Below are positions 52,118-61,134 of a stretch of DNA of 64,000 bases, piece by piece. The notes below the pieces were generated by a model that made no database searches, was not told the DNA's origin, and worked only from the letters and a program-made list of their open reading frames with translations. A program made the translations under genes and the position numbers. This DNA comes from JBNRMW01 sp050309795 (GTDB lineage Bacteria > Bacillota_I > Bacilli_A > Erysipelotrichales > Erysipelotrichaceae). Where the stretch lies: assembly GCA_050309795.1 (NCBI GenBank), contig JBNRMW010000036.1, positions 62,001 through 126,000 on the forward strand, written 5' to 3'. How positions within the stretch are numbered: position 1 is the first letter of the stretch; each line of letters opens with the position of its first letter.

Positions 52118-54328
52118 TTAGCGTTCGATTCTAATGTCAGCAATATCGTATTGCCATGGCCAGTCTGGTGTAGTATCCATGCCCTTGACTGCAGAAGATG
52201 CAATGTCAAAGTACTCGTTAGAGTATAGTGGAATTCCAGGTAGGAAATCGTTAAACCATAATTGCCACTCTAACCAAGCAGCTAAGAATCCATCAGTATC
52301 GGTAGGATCAGTTGCACGAAGTGCTGCTGTAATTCTGTCCGCATCAGGGTCATTCAATTGGTTTGTATTGGTAGTTGTTCCAAGTAAATCGGAGTGGAAT
52401 CCATAGTTATACGGATCGTAGGCCGGAGTGAATCCAGAACCTAAAGTAAAGGCTTGATATGTTCTGTTTTCAGGAGCTTTTTGGAATCCATAGTAGAAGT
52501 CATCTAATAAGACGTCAAAGTCAATTAGTTGACCAATCCATTTAAGTCCAGCTAAGCGTCCGTTAGGAACCATTTCACCAACTACAACGTTTAATACCTC
52601 TTCTGAAGCACCACCGTGATGAATTACTAAGGCTTCACCATCGGCATTGTGACGCCAGTAAGCAAAGTCTTCACCATCAGATTCAGCTAGTGCCGCTGCT
52701 TTTGTGGCATCCCAAGGGGTAACGCCGTCTTTTTCATAAGCATATGGAGACGCATCTAATAATTCGTTAGCGCGGTCAATATCCAATGCATAAGCGGTTC
52801 CGCGTTCTTCGATTTTATCTAGGAACTCTTCACCTTTCAATTGGTAAGTCCATTGGGAAAGTCCATAGTGACCTTGACCAACAACACCATAACCACCAGA
52901 AACACCTTCAACCAACTTCGTACGGTCAATTAAGAAGGCAACTGCTTGACGAACTTCTTTATGGTTTACAGGTTCAGCATCGACTGTGAAGTCTAAGACA
53001 CCGTATCCATTACGTGGGTAAGAATACATTGTGGTCTTGCCTTCTTTTTCTGCAGCCATTGCTTTCTCAATCTTTTCGATTTCGATAACGCCAGGAGCCA
53101 GGTCAGCTTCGCCGTTAATAACCATATCAACGTCAACCTTTTCGTTAACACCGCGTACAGAAACGCGTGCAACAGTTGGAATCTTACCTTGGAAGTTTCC
53201 AGAATAGTTAGGGTTCAATTCTACAACTGCATTTTGGTTTTCAAATAGTAAGAACTGGTAAGGTCCTGTAGTGACGTCAGGCTTAAATAGGTAAGTCGTT
53301 GCGACATCATAAGCACCTGTTTGTAATAAGAGTTTTGCAGCATCAACGATTTCGCCAGCTTCCGCTTTAGCGATTTCTTCTTCAATAGCTGCAATTTCAG
53401 CTTCGATCGCAGCAATGTTCTTTAGGTCAGAACTATCATCATAGACGTCTGGTCCATCATATTCTTCGCCGTCTTTTTCAGCTTTGTCTTTAGCTTCTTG
53501 GATCTTTTCGTTTTCTTTATCGATCGCATCCCTAATTTCTTGAATTTCCGCTTCATGAACTTTAATACGTTCTTGCGAAGATTCGACGAAAGCGGCTACT
53601 TCTTCTTCAGATAGTTCACGTCCGTCAGCGACGACAAGAGATGATCCATCTTCACCGATGTCTAAGCCCGGTGCAAAACGGAACATTGGACTTGGAGAAG
53701 CGCTAACCATGAGTGCTTCATAGAAATAAGGAAGCTGAGAAGCGTCGATTGTCATTTCAAATGTCATGTCATCGACTAATTTAATTCCAGGGAAGGAATC
53801 TGCACCCTCATAGTATGCTTTCTTACCAACTAAATATTGGTGAGCGGTAGAAGCCATGGTTGCTCCTGCTCTTAGCCACTCTGGGGAAGCTACGAATAGA
53901 GCACCAAAGACGTAGTCTTTAGCAGTAATTGGTTCGCCTGTGTTATATTTCAGGCCATCATTAATGGTAAAGGTGTAAGTTTTACTGCCATCTTCGTTTT
54001 CTGTAACAACTTCTTCTTTAACAACAGTTTTGTTAAGAACGAATTGTCCACCTTCATCCGTTGCGTATGTACCATAATCATAAATGAGATCACGAACCAT
54101 CTTGTCATAAGATGAATTAGTAAACCCAGATAGGAAATGGCCGGTAAGGTTTGCCCCTACAACGACGCGTAATTCGTTTCCTGCGTCAGCACCTGGATCA
54201 GGTTCTGTTGCTGTTTCACTTGGCGTTCCTGTTTCAACAGGGTCCGTTTCTGATGGAGTTGTTGTTCCACAAGAAACAAGTAACGCTAGTACAAACAACA
54301 AGGCAAGAAGTCTTTTGATTAATTTCAT
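52118..54328 (-). CDS. oppA: Oligopeptide-binding lipoprotein OppA with coiled-coil insertion
   Basis: Surface lipoprotein that captures peptides for OppBCDF. ATG at 54328 (AAGGAGG 6 nt upstream); signal with lipobox LVSC, lipidated Cys at residue 20; then a Thr/Pro/Glu-rich linker (24-48). SBP family 5 features follow (YTFTINDGLKYNTGEPITA, TGPYQFLLFEN, VDMVINGEAD, VRQAVAFLIDR). Between about 238 and 326 there is an extra charged stretch with two helical arms (ESSQERIKVHEAEIQEIRDA; IAAIEAEIAAIEEEIAKAEA) joined by an acidic Gly/Tyr loop, which looks like a coiled-coil hairpin. 736 aa against about 540-600. First gene of the operon with a near-perfect promoter. Confidence 0.93.
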   Translation of the reverse strand: MKLIKRLLALLFVLALLVSCGTTTPSETDPVETGTPSETATEPDPGADAGNELRVVVGANLTGHFLSGFTNSSYDKMVRDLIYDYGTYATDEGGQFVLNKTVVKEEVVTENEDGSKTYTFTINDGLKYNTGEPITAKDYVFGALFVASPEWLRAGATMASTAHQYLVGKKAYYEGADSFPGIKLVDDMTFEMTIDASQLPYFYEALMVSASPSPMFRFAPGLDIGEDGSSLVVADGRELSEEEVAAFVESSQERIKVHEAEIQEIRDAIDKENEKIQEAKDKAEKDGEEYDGPDVYDDSSDLKNIAAIEAEIAAIEEEIAKAEAGEIVDAAKLLLQTGAYDVATTYLFKPDVTTGPYQFLLFENQNAVVELNPNYSGNFQGKIPTVARVSVRGVNEKVDVDMVINGEADLAPGVIEIEKIEKAMAAEKEGKTTMYSYPRNGYGVLDFTVDAEPVNHKEVRQAVAFLIDRTKLVEGVSGGYGVVGQGHYGLSQWTYQLKGEEFLDKIEERGTAYALDIDRANELLDASPYAYEKDGVTPWDATKAAALAESDGEDFAYWRHNADGEALVIHHGGASEEVLNVVVGEMVPNGRLAGLKWIGQLIDFDVLLDDFYYGFQKAPENRTYQAFTLGSGFTPAYDPYNYGFHSDLLGTTTNTNQLNDPDADRITAALRATDPTDTDGFLAAWLEWQLWFNDFLPGIPLYSNEYFDIASSAVKGMDTTPDWPWQYDIADIRIER

Positions 54329-54377
54329 ATCCATCCTCCTTGTATGAAATAATGCAGAGATAACTCTGTATGGGACT

Positions 54378-54406
54378 ATTATATGGATTAAATTTTGCGT
54401 TGTCAA
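54378..54406 (-). promoter_or_regulatory. Promoter of the opp operon
   Basis: TTGACA at 54406-54401 and TATAAT at 54383-54378, spacer 17: full consensus, implying strong expression. Confidence 0.93.
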
Positions 54407-54479
54407 GAAAATAGTGTAAATATTTCGACAGATTCACAAATTTTGTTTCATAACTATTTACATTTGTGAAAATAGTTTC

Positions 54480-54504
54480 AAAAAAGCACCCTTAACGGAT
54501 GCTT
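54480..54504 (-). terminator. Terminator of the small alarmone synthetase gene
   Basis: Stem AAGCATCC/GGGTGCTT with loop GTTAA and a T run, leftward, overlapping the end of the gene. Confidence 0.8.
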
Positions 54505-55169
54505 CTATTTGAATTAATAAGATAAAATAGTTCCTGCATGCGGTTGTCGGTTTGACTAATCACATCCCCCACCCGCTTCAATTGACGACTAATTTCTTCT
54601 TTATTGTCTAAATCTTGTTTGTAGTTTAATTCATGCTCCATCGATGCCCACCAATCCATCGCAATCGTTCTTAATTGCACCTCCACGGTCAGCATTTCTT
54701 TTTTCTGCTCAAAGAAGACAGGAATCGATAAAATCAGATGGAGGGAACGATAGCCATTCTCTTTCGGCGATTCGATGTAGTCCTTTTCATCTAATAATTT
54801 GACATCGTCCTGACGCAGCAACATTTGTTTAACCAAATAGATATCATCTAAGTATGGGGTAATCACCCGAATCCCGGCGATATCGTGTAAATTTTTCAGA
54901 GCACTATCCAAAGACATTTCCAAGTTCAAGTGCTGAAGTTTTTTACAAATACTTTGTGGTTCTTTAATTCGACTGCGGATTGAATCAATGGGGATATGTT
55001 GTTGACGATGTTGGGCTTCTTTACTCAAAACATTTAAACGTGTTTCCATTTCTAATAAGGCACAACTATATCTCATCACCATTTCGGAATACGCTTCGGG
55101 ATCACTCACCAACTTTGCGACGTCCAATTCTTGGCTCACAAGGTCGTTTTCATAAAAAAACATGTTCAC
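54492..55169 (-). CDS. Small alarmone synthetase, GTP pyrophosphokinase (RelQ/YjbM type)
   Basis: Makes (p)ppGpp from GTP/GDP and ATP; single-domain with no hydrolase part. RIKEPQS at 67-73, HDIAGIR at 95-101, SPKENGYRSLHL at 134-145 and EVQLRT at 163-168 are the synthetase motifs. 225 aa, matching RelQ. A GTG at 55169 is best spaced from GAGG; ATG 55163 is the alternative. It stands alone before the opp promoter. Confidence 0.91.
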   Translation of the reverse strand: MNMFFYENDLVSQELDVAKLVSDPEAYSEMVMRYSCALLEMETRLNVLSKEAQHRQQHIPIDSIRSRIKEPQSICKKLQHLNLEMSLDSALKNLHDIAGIRVITPYLDDIYLVKQMLLRQDDVKLLDEKDYIESPKENGYRSLHLILSIPVFFEQKKEMLTVEVQLRTIAMDWWASMEHELNYKQDLDNKEEISRQLKRVGDVISQTDNRMQELFYLINSNRSIR

Positions 55170-55233
55170 ATTAAAACCTCAACTTTTTTGTATATGTATT
55201 ACGGTTCTCTCTCGTATCTCTACTATATCACAT

Positions 55234-55890
55234 CTATGGTCGATTCGTGATGTCTCCCGACCACTCGATGTTAATGTTTTCTTGAATAAACGACTGTTTC
55301 GGTTTAAGTATGTTTTGAACATAGTCTTTATTGCGGGCAAAGTATTCACGAACCTGTTGATAATAGCTTGTTTTCTTTTGTTGAGCGGCTGGATAACCAT
55401 AGGCTTCTATGCCATTTTGGCGTCCTAAGAAAATAGCTCTAGGCAAATGGTATTTCTGAGAAACAATAATGACATTCTTTAAATTAAAAACTTCCTTCAA
55501 GGACAACATGGAACGATATGTCGACTGCCCATCATGATCAATGAAAATTCGATAAGATGGAATCCCCTGCTCCATCAAATAGTTTTTCATGACTTGAACC
55601 TCCGAAGTAGACTCAATTCCCCCATGACCGGAAACAATAATTCGTCGGCTAAGACCTTTATCATATAAATAAGCCGCCGTATCTAACCGTTCTCGTACAA
55701 CTGGAAGAGGCTCTCCATCTTCGACCAAAGAACCTAATACCACAATCGCTTCTATAGGTTGATTATATAAGGTATGCTCACTCAAGATATATGGCCGATA
55801 AGGTTTCACTAAATGATTATTAACCGTCAACGATAAACCCACTAACAAAACAAGGAGTAAGCCCAATAATAAACGAAGTCTCTTCACCAT
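55234..55890 (-). CDS. DUF218 (YdcF/SanA-like) membrane-anchored protein
   Basis: One N-terminal helix (4-23), then a DUF218 domain outside the membrane with AIVVLGSLV, RRIIVSGHGG, DHDGQSTYRSM and VIIVSQKYHLPRA. 218 aa. Members are linked to envelope integrity and vancomycin sensitivity; the reaction is unknown. The start overlaps the DUF554 gene end by 7 nt. Confidence 0.87.
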   Translation of the reverse strand: MVKRLRLLLGLLLVLLVGLSLTVNNHLVKPYRPYILSEHTLYNQPIEAIVVLGSLVEDGEPLPVVRERLDTAAYLYDKGLSRRIIVSGHGGIESTSEVQVMKNYLMEQGIPSYRIFIDHDGQSTYRSMLSLKEVFNLKNVIIVSQKYHLPRAIFLGRQNGIEAYGYPAAQQKKTSYYQQVREYFARNKDYVQNILKPKQSFIQENINIEWSGDITNRP

Positions 55891-56567
55891 AAGTACAACA
55901 CCAATTGATACACCATAACCACCAAAATAGCCGGCAAGCCATTCGCCACTTTAATATCCTTAATCTTTAATAGATGCAACGCCAAAGCCACAATTAAGAT
56001 GGAGCCCACTGCTCCGATCTCGACAATAATCTCTGGTGTTAAAAAAGAACGAAGAAAAGACGACAATAAAAAAATAGTCCCTTGATACAACACAACCACC
56101 ACGGAAGAGCCCATCACGCCATAGCCATATATGGAACCATAAACCATCGTACTAATAAAATCCAAAACCGCTTTAATTAACAAAAGACTACCATCGCCAC
56201 TCAATCCTAAATTAAGCGGACCCAAAATAGCCATCGAACCCACACTATGAATCATTACCATGAGCACAAACGCCTGACCAACACCAGCTTCTTTATCACC
56301 AAATTTCTTTTCAACAAAAGAACCGAATTTTTGAAGCTTTTGATCAAGGTCAAACCAGGAACCAATAAAAGAACCAACCACAATACTCACGAGCATTAAA
56401 ATCGGCATTTCTGATTTAATTGCCCCAGAAATACCGACCATTAAGACCGTAATATTAACCATGGTTAAAGTGAAATCTAACTGACTCGAAGAAACGGTTT
56501 TTTTAAGAACGTTCGATAATAACCCGCCAACAACAATCATAAAGCCATTAAATAAGATTAATTCCAT
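55884..56567 (-). CDS. DUF554 family membrane protein
   Basis: 227 aa, about seven hydrophobic helices. GSFIGSWFDLD, QAFVLMVMIHSVGSMAILGPLN and DFISTMVYGS match the DUF554 pattern. Function unknown (sometimes annotated as a transporter). RBS TAGGAG before the ATG. First gene of a two-gene unit with DUF218. Confidence 0.87.
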   Translation of the reverse strand: MELILFNGFMIVVGGLLSNVLKKTVSSSQLDFTLTMVNITVLMVGISGAIKSEMPILMLVSIVVGSFIGSWFDLDQKLQKFGSFVEKKFGDKEAGVGQAFVLMVMIHSVGSMAILGPLNLGLSGDGSLLLIKAVLDFISTMVYGSIYGYGVMGSSVVVVLYQGTIFLLSSFLRSFLTPEIIVEIGAVGSILIVALALHLLKIKDIKVANGLPAILVVMVYQLVLYLW

Positions 56568-56585
56568 AGATGTCTCCTACCTAAT

Positions 56586-56614
56586 AGTTTAGTCCACTTC
56601 TACAAAATTATCAA
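56586..56614 (-). promoter_or_regulatory. Promoter of the DUF554-DUF218 unit
   Basis: TTGATA at 56614-56609 and TAAACT at 56591-56586, spacer 17. Confidence 0.6.
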
Positions 56615-56656
56615 CAACAAACCCGACATATGATATGATAGGCTTGGTGATAAAAA

Positions 56657-57616
56657 ATGAAAAAAATACAATATGGAATCCTTTCCACAGCAAGCATTGT
56701 TGAACGCTTTGTACGAGCTGTTCAATCCACAACGCACAGCGAAGTTGCGGCCATTGCCTCTCGTTCTCTACAAAAAGCTCAAGCTCATGCTCAAAAACTA
56801 CAAATAAACCAAGCTTACGGAACCTATCAAGAACTTTTTGAGGACCCAAATATCGATATCATTTATATCGCAACACCCAATGAAAATCACTATCAAGACA
56901 TTAAAAATGCTTTAAATCAACAGAAGCATGTCTTATGCGAAAAACCATTCACACTAACCAGCCAACAAGCCCGAGACGCGTTTCAGTTAGCCCAAGAAAA
57001 ACAATGCTTTTTAATGGAAGCTCAAAAGTCTGTATTTCTACCAACAACGCTCGCCATAAAAAACTATATCCAGACCCAAGAACTCGGTCCACTGCTGCAA
57101 ATAGACATCAGTTCCTCTTACACTGGGCGACATCCTGAAGGGCATTGGATGAATCAACCCCACCAAGGCGGAGCCCTCATCCCTTCTGGTTCTTATACGA
57201 TTGAATACTTAAACTTCCTAATGGACCAACCCGCTGACCATTACCAGGCTCACTATACACAAATGGAAACAAAAGCAATTGACGAAGTCTCGTTGAACTT
57301 AAAATATGGCGATGTTTTAGCCCATAGTTTTATTTCTGTTAAAACCAATACCAAAAACACCGCTACCTTTTTCTTTGAAAAAGGCTATGTCGACGTTTTT
57401 GAATTCTGGAAAGCCCGAGGCTACACCGTGCACCAATGGGAAACCAACACAAAAATCCCTTATCCATTACCCGTCGATTATGAAATGGTGTATGAAGTCG
57501 ACCATGTTTACAAATGTTTAAAAGAAAAGCGACTAACCAGTCCAATCATGAGTCCTCAAGCGACAATAACCTGTGTCGAGATGGTCGAAGCCATTCAAAA
57601 GACCGCCTTAATCTAA
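56657..57616 (+). CDS. Gfo/Idh/MocA-family NAD(P)-dependent oxidoreductase
   Basis: Probably oxidises or reduces a sugar or polyol. N-terminal Rossmann fold with GILSTASI (7-14), which replaces the usual GxGxxA by a Ser/Thr form, and the catalytic-lysine motif EKPFTLT at 95-101; the C-terminal half is the alpha/beta domain with SSYTGRHPEGHW. 319 aa. Only a weak ribosome site (GGTG). It is divergent from DUF554 and convergent with the LTA-synthase gene, overlapping it by 9 nt at the 3' ends. Confidence 0.86.
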   Translation: MKKIQYGILSTASIVERFVRAVQSTTHSEVAAIASRSLQKAQAHAQKLQINQAYGTYQELFEDPNIDIIYIATPNENHYQDIKNALNQQKHVLCEKPFTLTSQQARDAFQLAQEKQCFLMEAQKSVFLPTTLAIKNYIQTQELGPLLQIDISSSYTGRHPEGHWMNQPHQGGALIPSGSYTIEYLNFLMDQPADHYQAHYTQMETKAIDEVSLNLKYGDVLAHSFISVKTNTKNTATFFFEKGYVDVFEFWKARGYTVHQWETNTKIPYPLPVDYEMVYEVDHVYKCLKEKRLTSPIMSPQATITCVEMVEAIQKTALI

Positions 57617-59629
57617 CTCGGGCCAGATGGCCTGCGTGTTGAAATGCTTATAATAATCCATCTCCAAAATGAGACGACTATAATCAAACCGTTGGGCAAC
57701 AATCCGATTCATCGAAGCAACATAATCCTCTGGAACATCAACACCTGGATTAGGTGAAAAAACTTTCGTCTTGGCATTATATCGACCAAAATCACTAATC
57801 CAAGACCGATTAACAAAGATCACCAAGCTCGGTTCATCGGACAAAATATCCCGACCAGCGAGTAAGCGCGAATCAAAGGGCATATTCATTAAATTATAAA
57901 TCGTAGGTAAGACATCCAAACTAGAGGAATATTTATCAATAGTTGCGGGGGTAATTCCATCAAAATAAACTAAAAGTGAGCCCCGATACAATTCAAAGTT
58001 TTCTTCAACCGTTTCCCCAGCAAGCTCATCAATTGCTTCTTTAGGCAGGCCATACGGATAATGATCCGCATTAACCACAATTAAGGTCTTCTCAGCAAGA
58101 CCTTTTTCTCTAAGCGTCTCCAATAAAACTTCCATCGCTCGATCAAATTCTATTTGGGTCGCCATATAGGCTTTCGCTTCTTCGGTCTGATAAGGTAAAC
58201 CCTCTACCAATGCTCGATTCTTAGTGGCGATATAGTTGTCTTTATATAAATAACCCATATGCCCACTGACAGTCATATAATACGTGTGAAACTTCTCTTT
58301 ATCGATATATTTATCCATTGTTTCTAACATTAAATCAATATCGGATTCCGGCCACGTTTTACGTATATTTAACCCATTGCCAATACCCATATATTCATAA
58401 CCCATATTTGGATGAGAAATATCCCGCTTGTAATAATTAAAGGTATGGTTATGAAAGGCCATTGTGTGATACCCATATCGTCGCAATAAATTTCCGTAAG
58501 TAAAGGCCATATCATTTTTCTGCTGGCCAGAAACAGCCAACGACCAAACACCATTCTTGGGAATCAACCCCGTTACCCCCACATATTCCCCATCGGAAGT
58601 GGAGACACTCCAAACCGGATTGTAAAAATTCGTAAACTTTAATCCTTGTTCTTGCATCATATATAAGGTAGGGGTCAGCTCAGGATCGACACTAAAGCGC
58701 GAATACGCTTCTGCCGTCACAAAAATTAGATTAAAACCTTCTGCTATTCCCGTATATTCATTGGTATAGGTTGGATTAATCTGACTAAAATATTGATCCA
58801 TTTTTTGGAGCGTCTCATTTTTTGTTGAGTTTGATAATTCATTAAAATCAATATCTAAAACCCAGGGCTTACGTTCAACCTCCGGTTCATTAGGGGATTC
58901 AATAACTTCTGTCTCCAAAGGCGGTGTGCTCGGTGTTGGAATAACCACGACAGGATCGGTTTCAACATCGGCCTTACTCGGGAAAAAATAGTTACGGACA
59001 TCGACACGCATGGCGGTCAATAAACCGAATTTGTCGCTACCCATGAATACTTGACTATCGCGATGATACAAACCATTAAGCGACGGGTTCCCCTCATCTT
59101 GAGCATGGATAAACAACAACATACTCATCCAGAGAAGTCCACCAACCACCACGAACAACAAGGACGAACGATGCCAACGAAAGGCCACCAAGGGTGCCCG
59201 AAAAGTGATGACAACCACGAAACCAAAAGGAATCAAGAAGACAACCAACGCCCACCAATAATTAAGAATCAAGTTCAAAATATCTCGATAAAACTCCAAA
59301 ATCTGTAACGAATTGAACATCGAATAGATCGTATATAAAGTCTTAAACAATTGGAAATACAAAAATTGAGAAATAAACAACAACGCCATGATTAAAAGCA
59401 GACCCAAAAAAAAGACTTTACGAACCCTAGGCCCCAGCATGCTGCTCACAATATAAACCAGTAAGCCAAACAGGACACAAAACAAAAAATCTAAACCAAC
59501 AAAACGAAAAGAACCATAAACCAACCAGCGAAACACTAAGCCACTCAAATAGCGCGTAGAAAAGCTAAACAAGGCAATAAACCAACTAGTATTCGAAACT
59601 TGTTTCAAATTCTTATACAGACTTTTCAT
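57608..59629 (-). CDS. LTA synthase-family sulfatase (LtaS-like)
   Basis: Membrane enzyme that polymerises glycerol-phosphate or adds phospho-alcohol groups to an envelope glycan. Five hydrophobic helices in the first 175 residues, a linker with a Pro/Thr/Glu-rich stretch (about 222-255), then the extracellular sulfatase domain. Active-site residues follow LtaS: Glu in VTAEAYS (about 307), nucleophile Thr in STSDGEY (about 344), His in HNHTFNYY, and Asp-His in NADHYPYG. At 673 aa it is near LtaS length. GTG at 59638 is an alternative start. LTA synthesis would supply diacylglycerol to the DgkB at 4283. Confidence 0.87.
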   Translation of the reverse strand: MKSLYKNLKQVSNTSWFIALFSFSTRYLSGLVFRWLVYGSFRFVGLDFLFCVLFGLLVYIVSSMLGPRVRKVFFLGLLLIMALLFISQFLYFQLFKTLYTIYSMFNSLQILEFYRDILNLILNYWWALVVFLIPFGFVVVITFRAPLVAFRWHRSSLLFVVVGGLLWMSMLLFIHAQDEGNPSLNGLYHRDSQVFMGSDKFGLLTAMRVDVRNYFFPSKADVETDPVVVIPTPSTPPLETEVIESPNEPEVERKPWVLDIDFNELSNSTKNETLQKMDQYFSQINPTYTNEYTGIAEGFNLIFVTAEAYSRFSVDPELTPTLYMMQEQGLKFTNFYNPVWSVSTSDGEYVGVTGLIPKNGVWSLAVSGQQKNDMAFTYGNLLRRYGYHTMAFHNHTFNYYKRDISHPNMGYEYMGIGNGLNIRKTWPESDIDLMLETMDKYIDKEKFHTYYMTVSGHMGYLYKDNYIATKNRALVEGLPYQTEEAKAYMATQIEFDRAMEVLLETLREKGLAEKTLIVVNADHYPYGLPKEAIDELAGETVEENFELYRGSLLVYFDGITPATIDKYSSSLDVLPTIYNLMNMPFDSRLLAGRDILSDEPSLVIFVNRSWISDFGRYNAKTKVFSPNPGVDVPEDYVASMNRIVAQRFDYSRLILEMDYYKHFNTQAIWPELD

Positions 59630-59699
59630 AACCTTCACTTCTTTCTTCTTAACAGAATCTTTATATTCTTAACTTTACCTTAAAAATGTTCAAATTACA

Positions 59700-59737
59700 A
59701 TAAAAAACTCCATAACCCAATGGATTACAGAGTTTGA
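59700..59737 (-). terminator. Terminator after tRNA-Ser
   Basis: Stem AAACTC...GAGTTT with inner TAATCC/GGGTTA and a T run, leftward, 12 nt after the tRNA 3' end. Confidence 0.75.
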
Positions 59738-59748
59738 AAAATCATTAA

Positions 59749-59837
59749 TGGCGGAGGAAGTAGGATTTGAACCCACGCGAGCTTTCACTCCTATCGGTTT
59801 TCGAAACCGACCCCTTCAGCCTCTTGGGTATTCCTCC
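59749..59837 (-). tRNA. tRNA-Ser (anticodon CGA)
   Basis: 89 nt with encoded CCA. Acceptor GGAGGAA/TTCCTCC; anticodon stem TCGGT/ACCGA with loop TTCGAAA; long variable arm typical of tRNA-Ser; T loop TTCAAAT. Reads TCG. It lies only 25 nt after pfp with no clear promoter of its own. Confidence 0.96.
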
Positions 59838-59840
59838 AGG

Positions 59841-59859
59841 AAAGCGCATAATGCGCTTT
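59841..59859. repeat. Perfect palindrome between pfp and tRNA-Ser
   Basis: AAAGCGCAT-A-ATGCGCTTT. Leftward it is followed by only TTTCC, so it is at best a weak terminator; it may protect the pfp mRNA 3' end after tRNA processing. Confidence 0.6.
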
Positions 59860-59862
59860 TAA

Positions 59863-61071
59863 TTAACGTAAATAATAAGGTTTAACGTGTCGTGGTATTC
59901 CATTATCATCATAATAGATATGTGGTTGCCCTTGAAGAAGTGGAATAAAGTAATCTAATGCTTCTTGGGTAACTCCACGATAGTTTGGTAGGGCCCATTC
60001 TAATGGGAATCCCTTAACATGGTTGGCGATTTCTTTTGAGTCAACCGCAAAGAACTCGATGTCATATTCATCGCCTTCAACCCGTCTTAAGGCTACCATT
60101 TTACCAGTGAAACTAGGATCCATCGAATGCATATGCGCCGACATCCCTAAACGGAAAGATTCGTCAACATCCACTTTCGATTGTTGAGCGGCATAAGAAC
60201 GTTGTAAAGTACTCATGTCTTGTACTTTGGCTCGAGATGTTACGCCTTCTTCAATCAACATTTCTTTAAGCGCTTGTCCAGCACCACCTAGTATGGCATG
60301 GCCGAAGGTATCGTCTTTTGATTTACCAGCTGATAAATAGGTTCCATCCGCATAGCGTACCCCTTCCGAAATAACAATATAGCATTTATTCTTCTCGGCT
60401 AAGATCTCGCGAACTTGATCAAAGAACAGATCTTTATCAAAAACTTCTTCTGGAAGGACTAATAAGTCGACTTTTCCAGTAACACAAGTTGATGCTGCTA
60501 ACCAGCCCGCATCGCGGCCCATGGTTTCTAAAATAAAGACTTCTTCACGTGTATACACATTGTAGTCTAACCATGTTTGAAGTTGCGTGGTTGCTAATAC
60601 TTTAGCGGCACTCGCAAAGCCTGGGCAGTGGTCGATAATACGTAAATCGTTATCGACAGTCTTTGGACAGCCAACGAATTGAATATCTTTAATCCCATGT
60701 TCTGTTGCATATTCACTTAAAGAAGTGACCGTATCCATGGAGTCATTACCACCAATATAGAACATCGTACGAATATCGTATTTCTTGAAAATCTCAAACA
60801 ATTTTTCAAAGTCTGCTTTGTTTTCGCGTTTTAGTTTATAACGACAAGATCCCAAAGCACTCGCTGGTGTTTGACGTAGAATTTTATTTTCATCTTCACT
60901 CATGTGCGTCAGGTCCACTAATAATTCTTGTAGAATGCCTTCAACCCCATGCAAGCCACCATAAACCTTGTCATAAATTGGGTTCATTTGGTTTGCCATG
61001 ACGACGCCCGCTAAGGTTGCGTTTATAACCGATGTTGGGCCTCCTGATTGAGCTACTAAACAATTTGCCAT
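59863..61071 (-). CDS. pfp: Pyrophosphate-dependent 6-phosphofructokinase
   Basis: Phosphorylates fructose-6-phosphate with pyrophosphate in place of ATP. GGNDSMD at 107-113 and PKTVDND at 136-142: Lys137 and the bulky residue at the second motif place it with the PPi users, since ATP enzymes have Gly at these key positions. 402 aa matches the bacterial PPi-PFK group. RBS GGAGAG. It has its own extended -10 promoter inside the end of the ABC-F gene. Being PPi-linked, the step is reversible. Confidence 0.9.
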   Translation of the reverse strand: MANCLVAQSGGPTSVINATLAGVVMANQMNPIYDKVYGGLHGVEGILQELLVDLTHMSEDENKILRQTPASALGSCRYKLKRENKADFEKLFEIFKKYDIRTMFYIGGNDSMDTVTSLSEYATEHGIKDIQFVGCPKTVDNDLRIIDHCPGFASAAKVLATTQLQTWLDYNVYTREEVFILETMGRDAGWLAASTCVTGKVDLLVLPEEVFDKDLFFDQVREILAEKNKCYIVISEGVRYADGTYLSAGKSKDDTFGHAILGGAGQALKEMLIEEGVTSRAKVQDMSTLQRSYAAQQSKVDVDESFRLGMSAHMHSMDPSFTGKMVALRRVEGDEYDIEFFAVDSKEIANHVKGFPLEWALPNYRGVTQEALDYFIPLLQGQPHIYYDDNGIPRHVKPYYLR

Positions 61072-61105
61072 ATAAATAATCTCTCCTTTTCCTCTATTCG
61101 CAATA

Positions 61106-61134
61106 ATTATACCATACCTAGTTAGAGCTGTCTT
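61106..61134 (-). promoter_or_regulatory. Promoter of pfp
   Basis: AAGACA at 61134-61129 and TATAAT at 61111-61106 with extended TGG, spacer 17, overlapping the ABC-F stop. Confidence 0.65.

Noticed and set aside
54234..54437. Alternative frame and upstream extension at oppA
   Set aside because: The extension to 54406 starts in the -35 box of the opp promoter; the lipoprotein signal and ribosome site fix the start at 54328.
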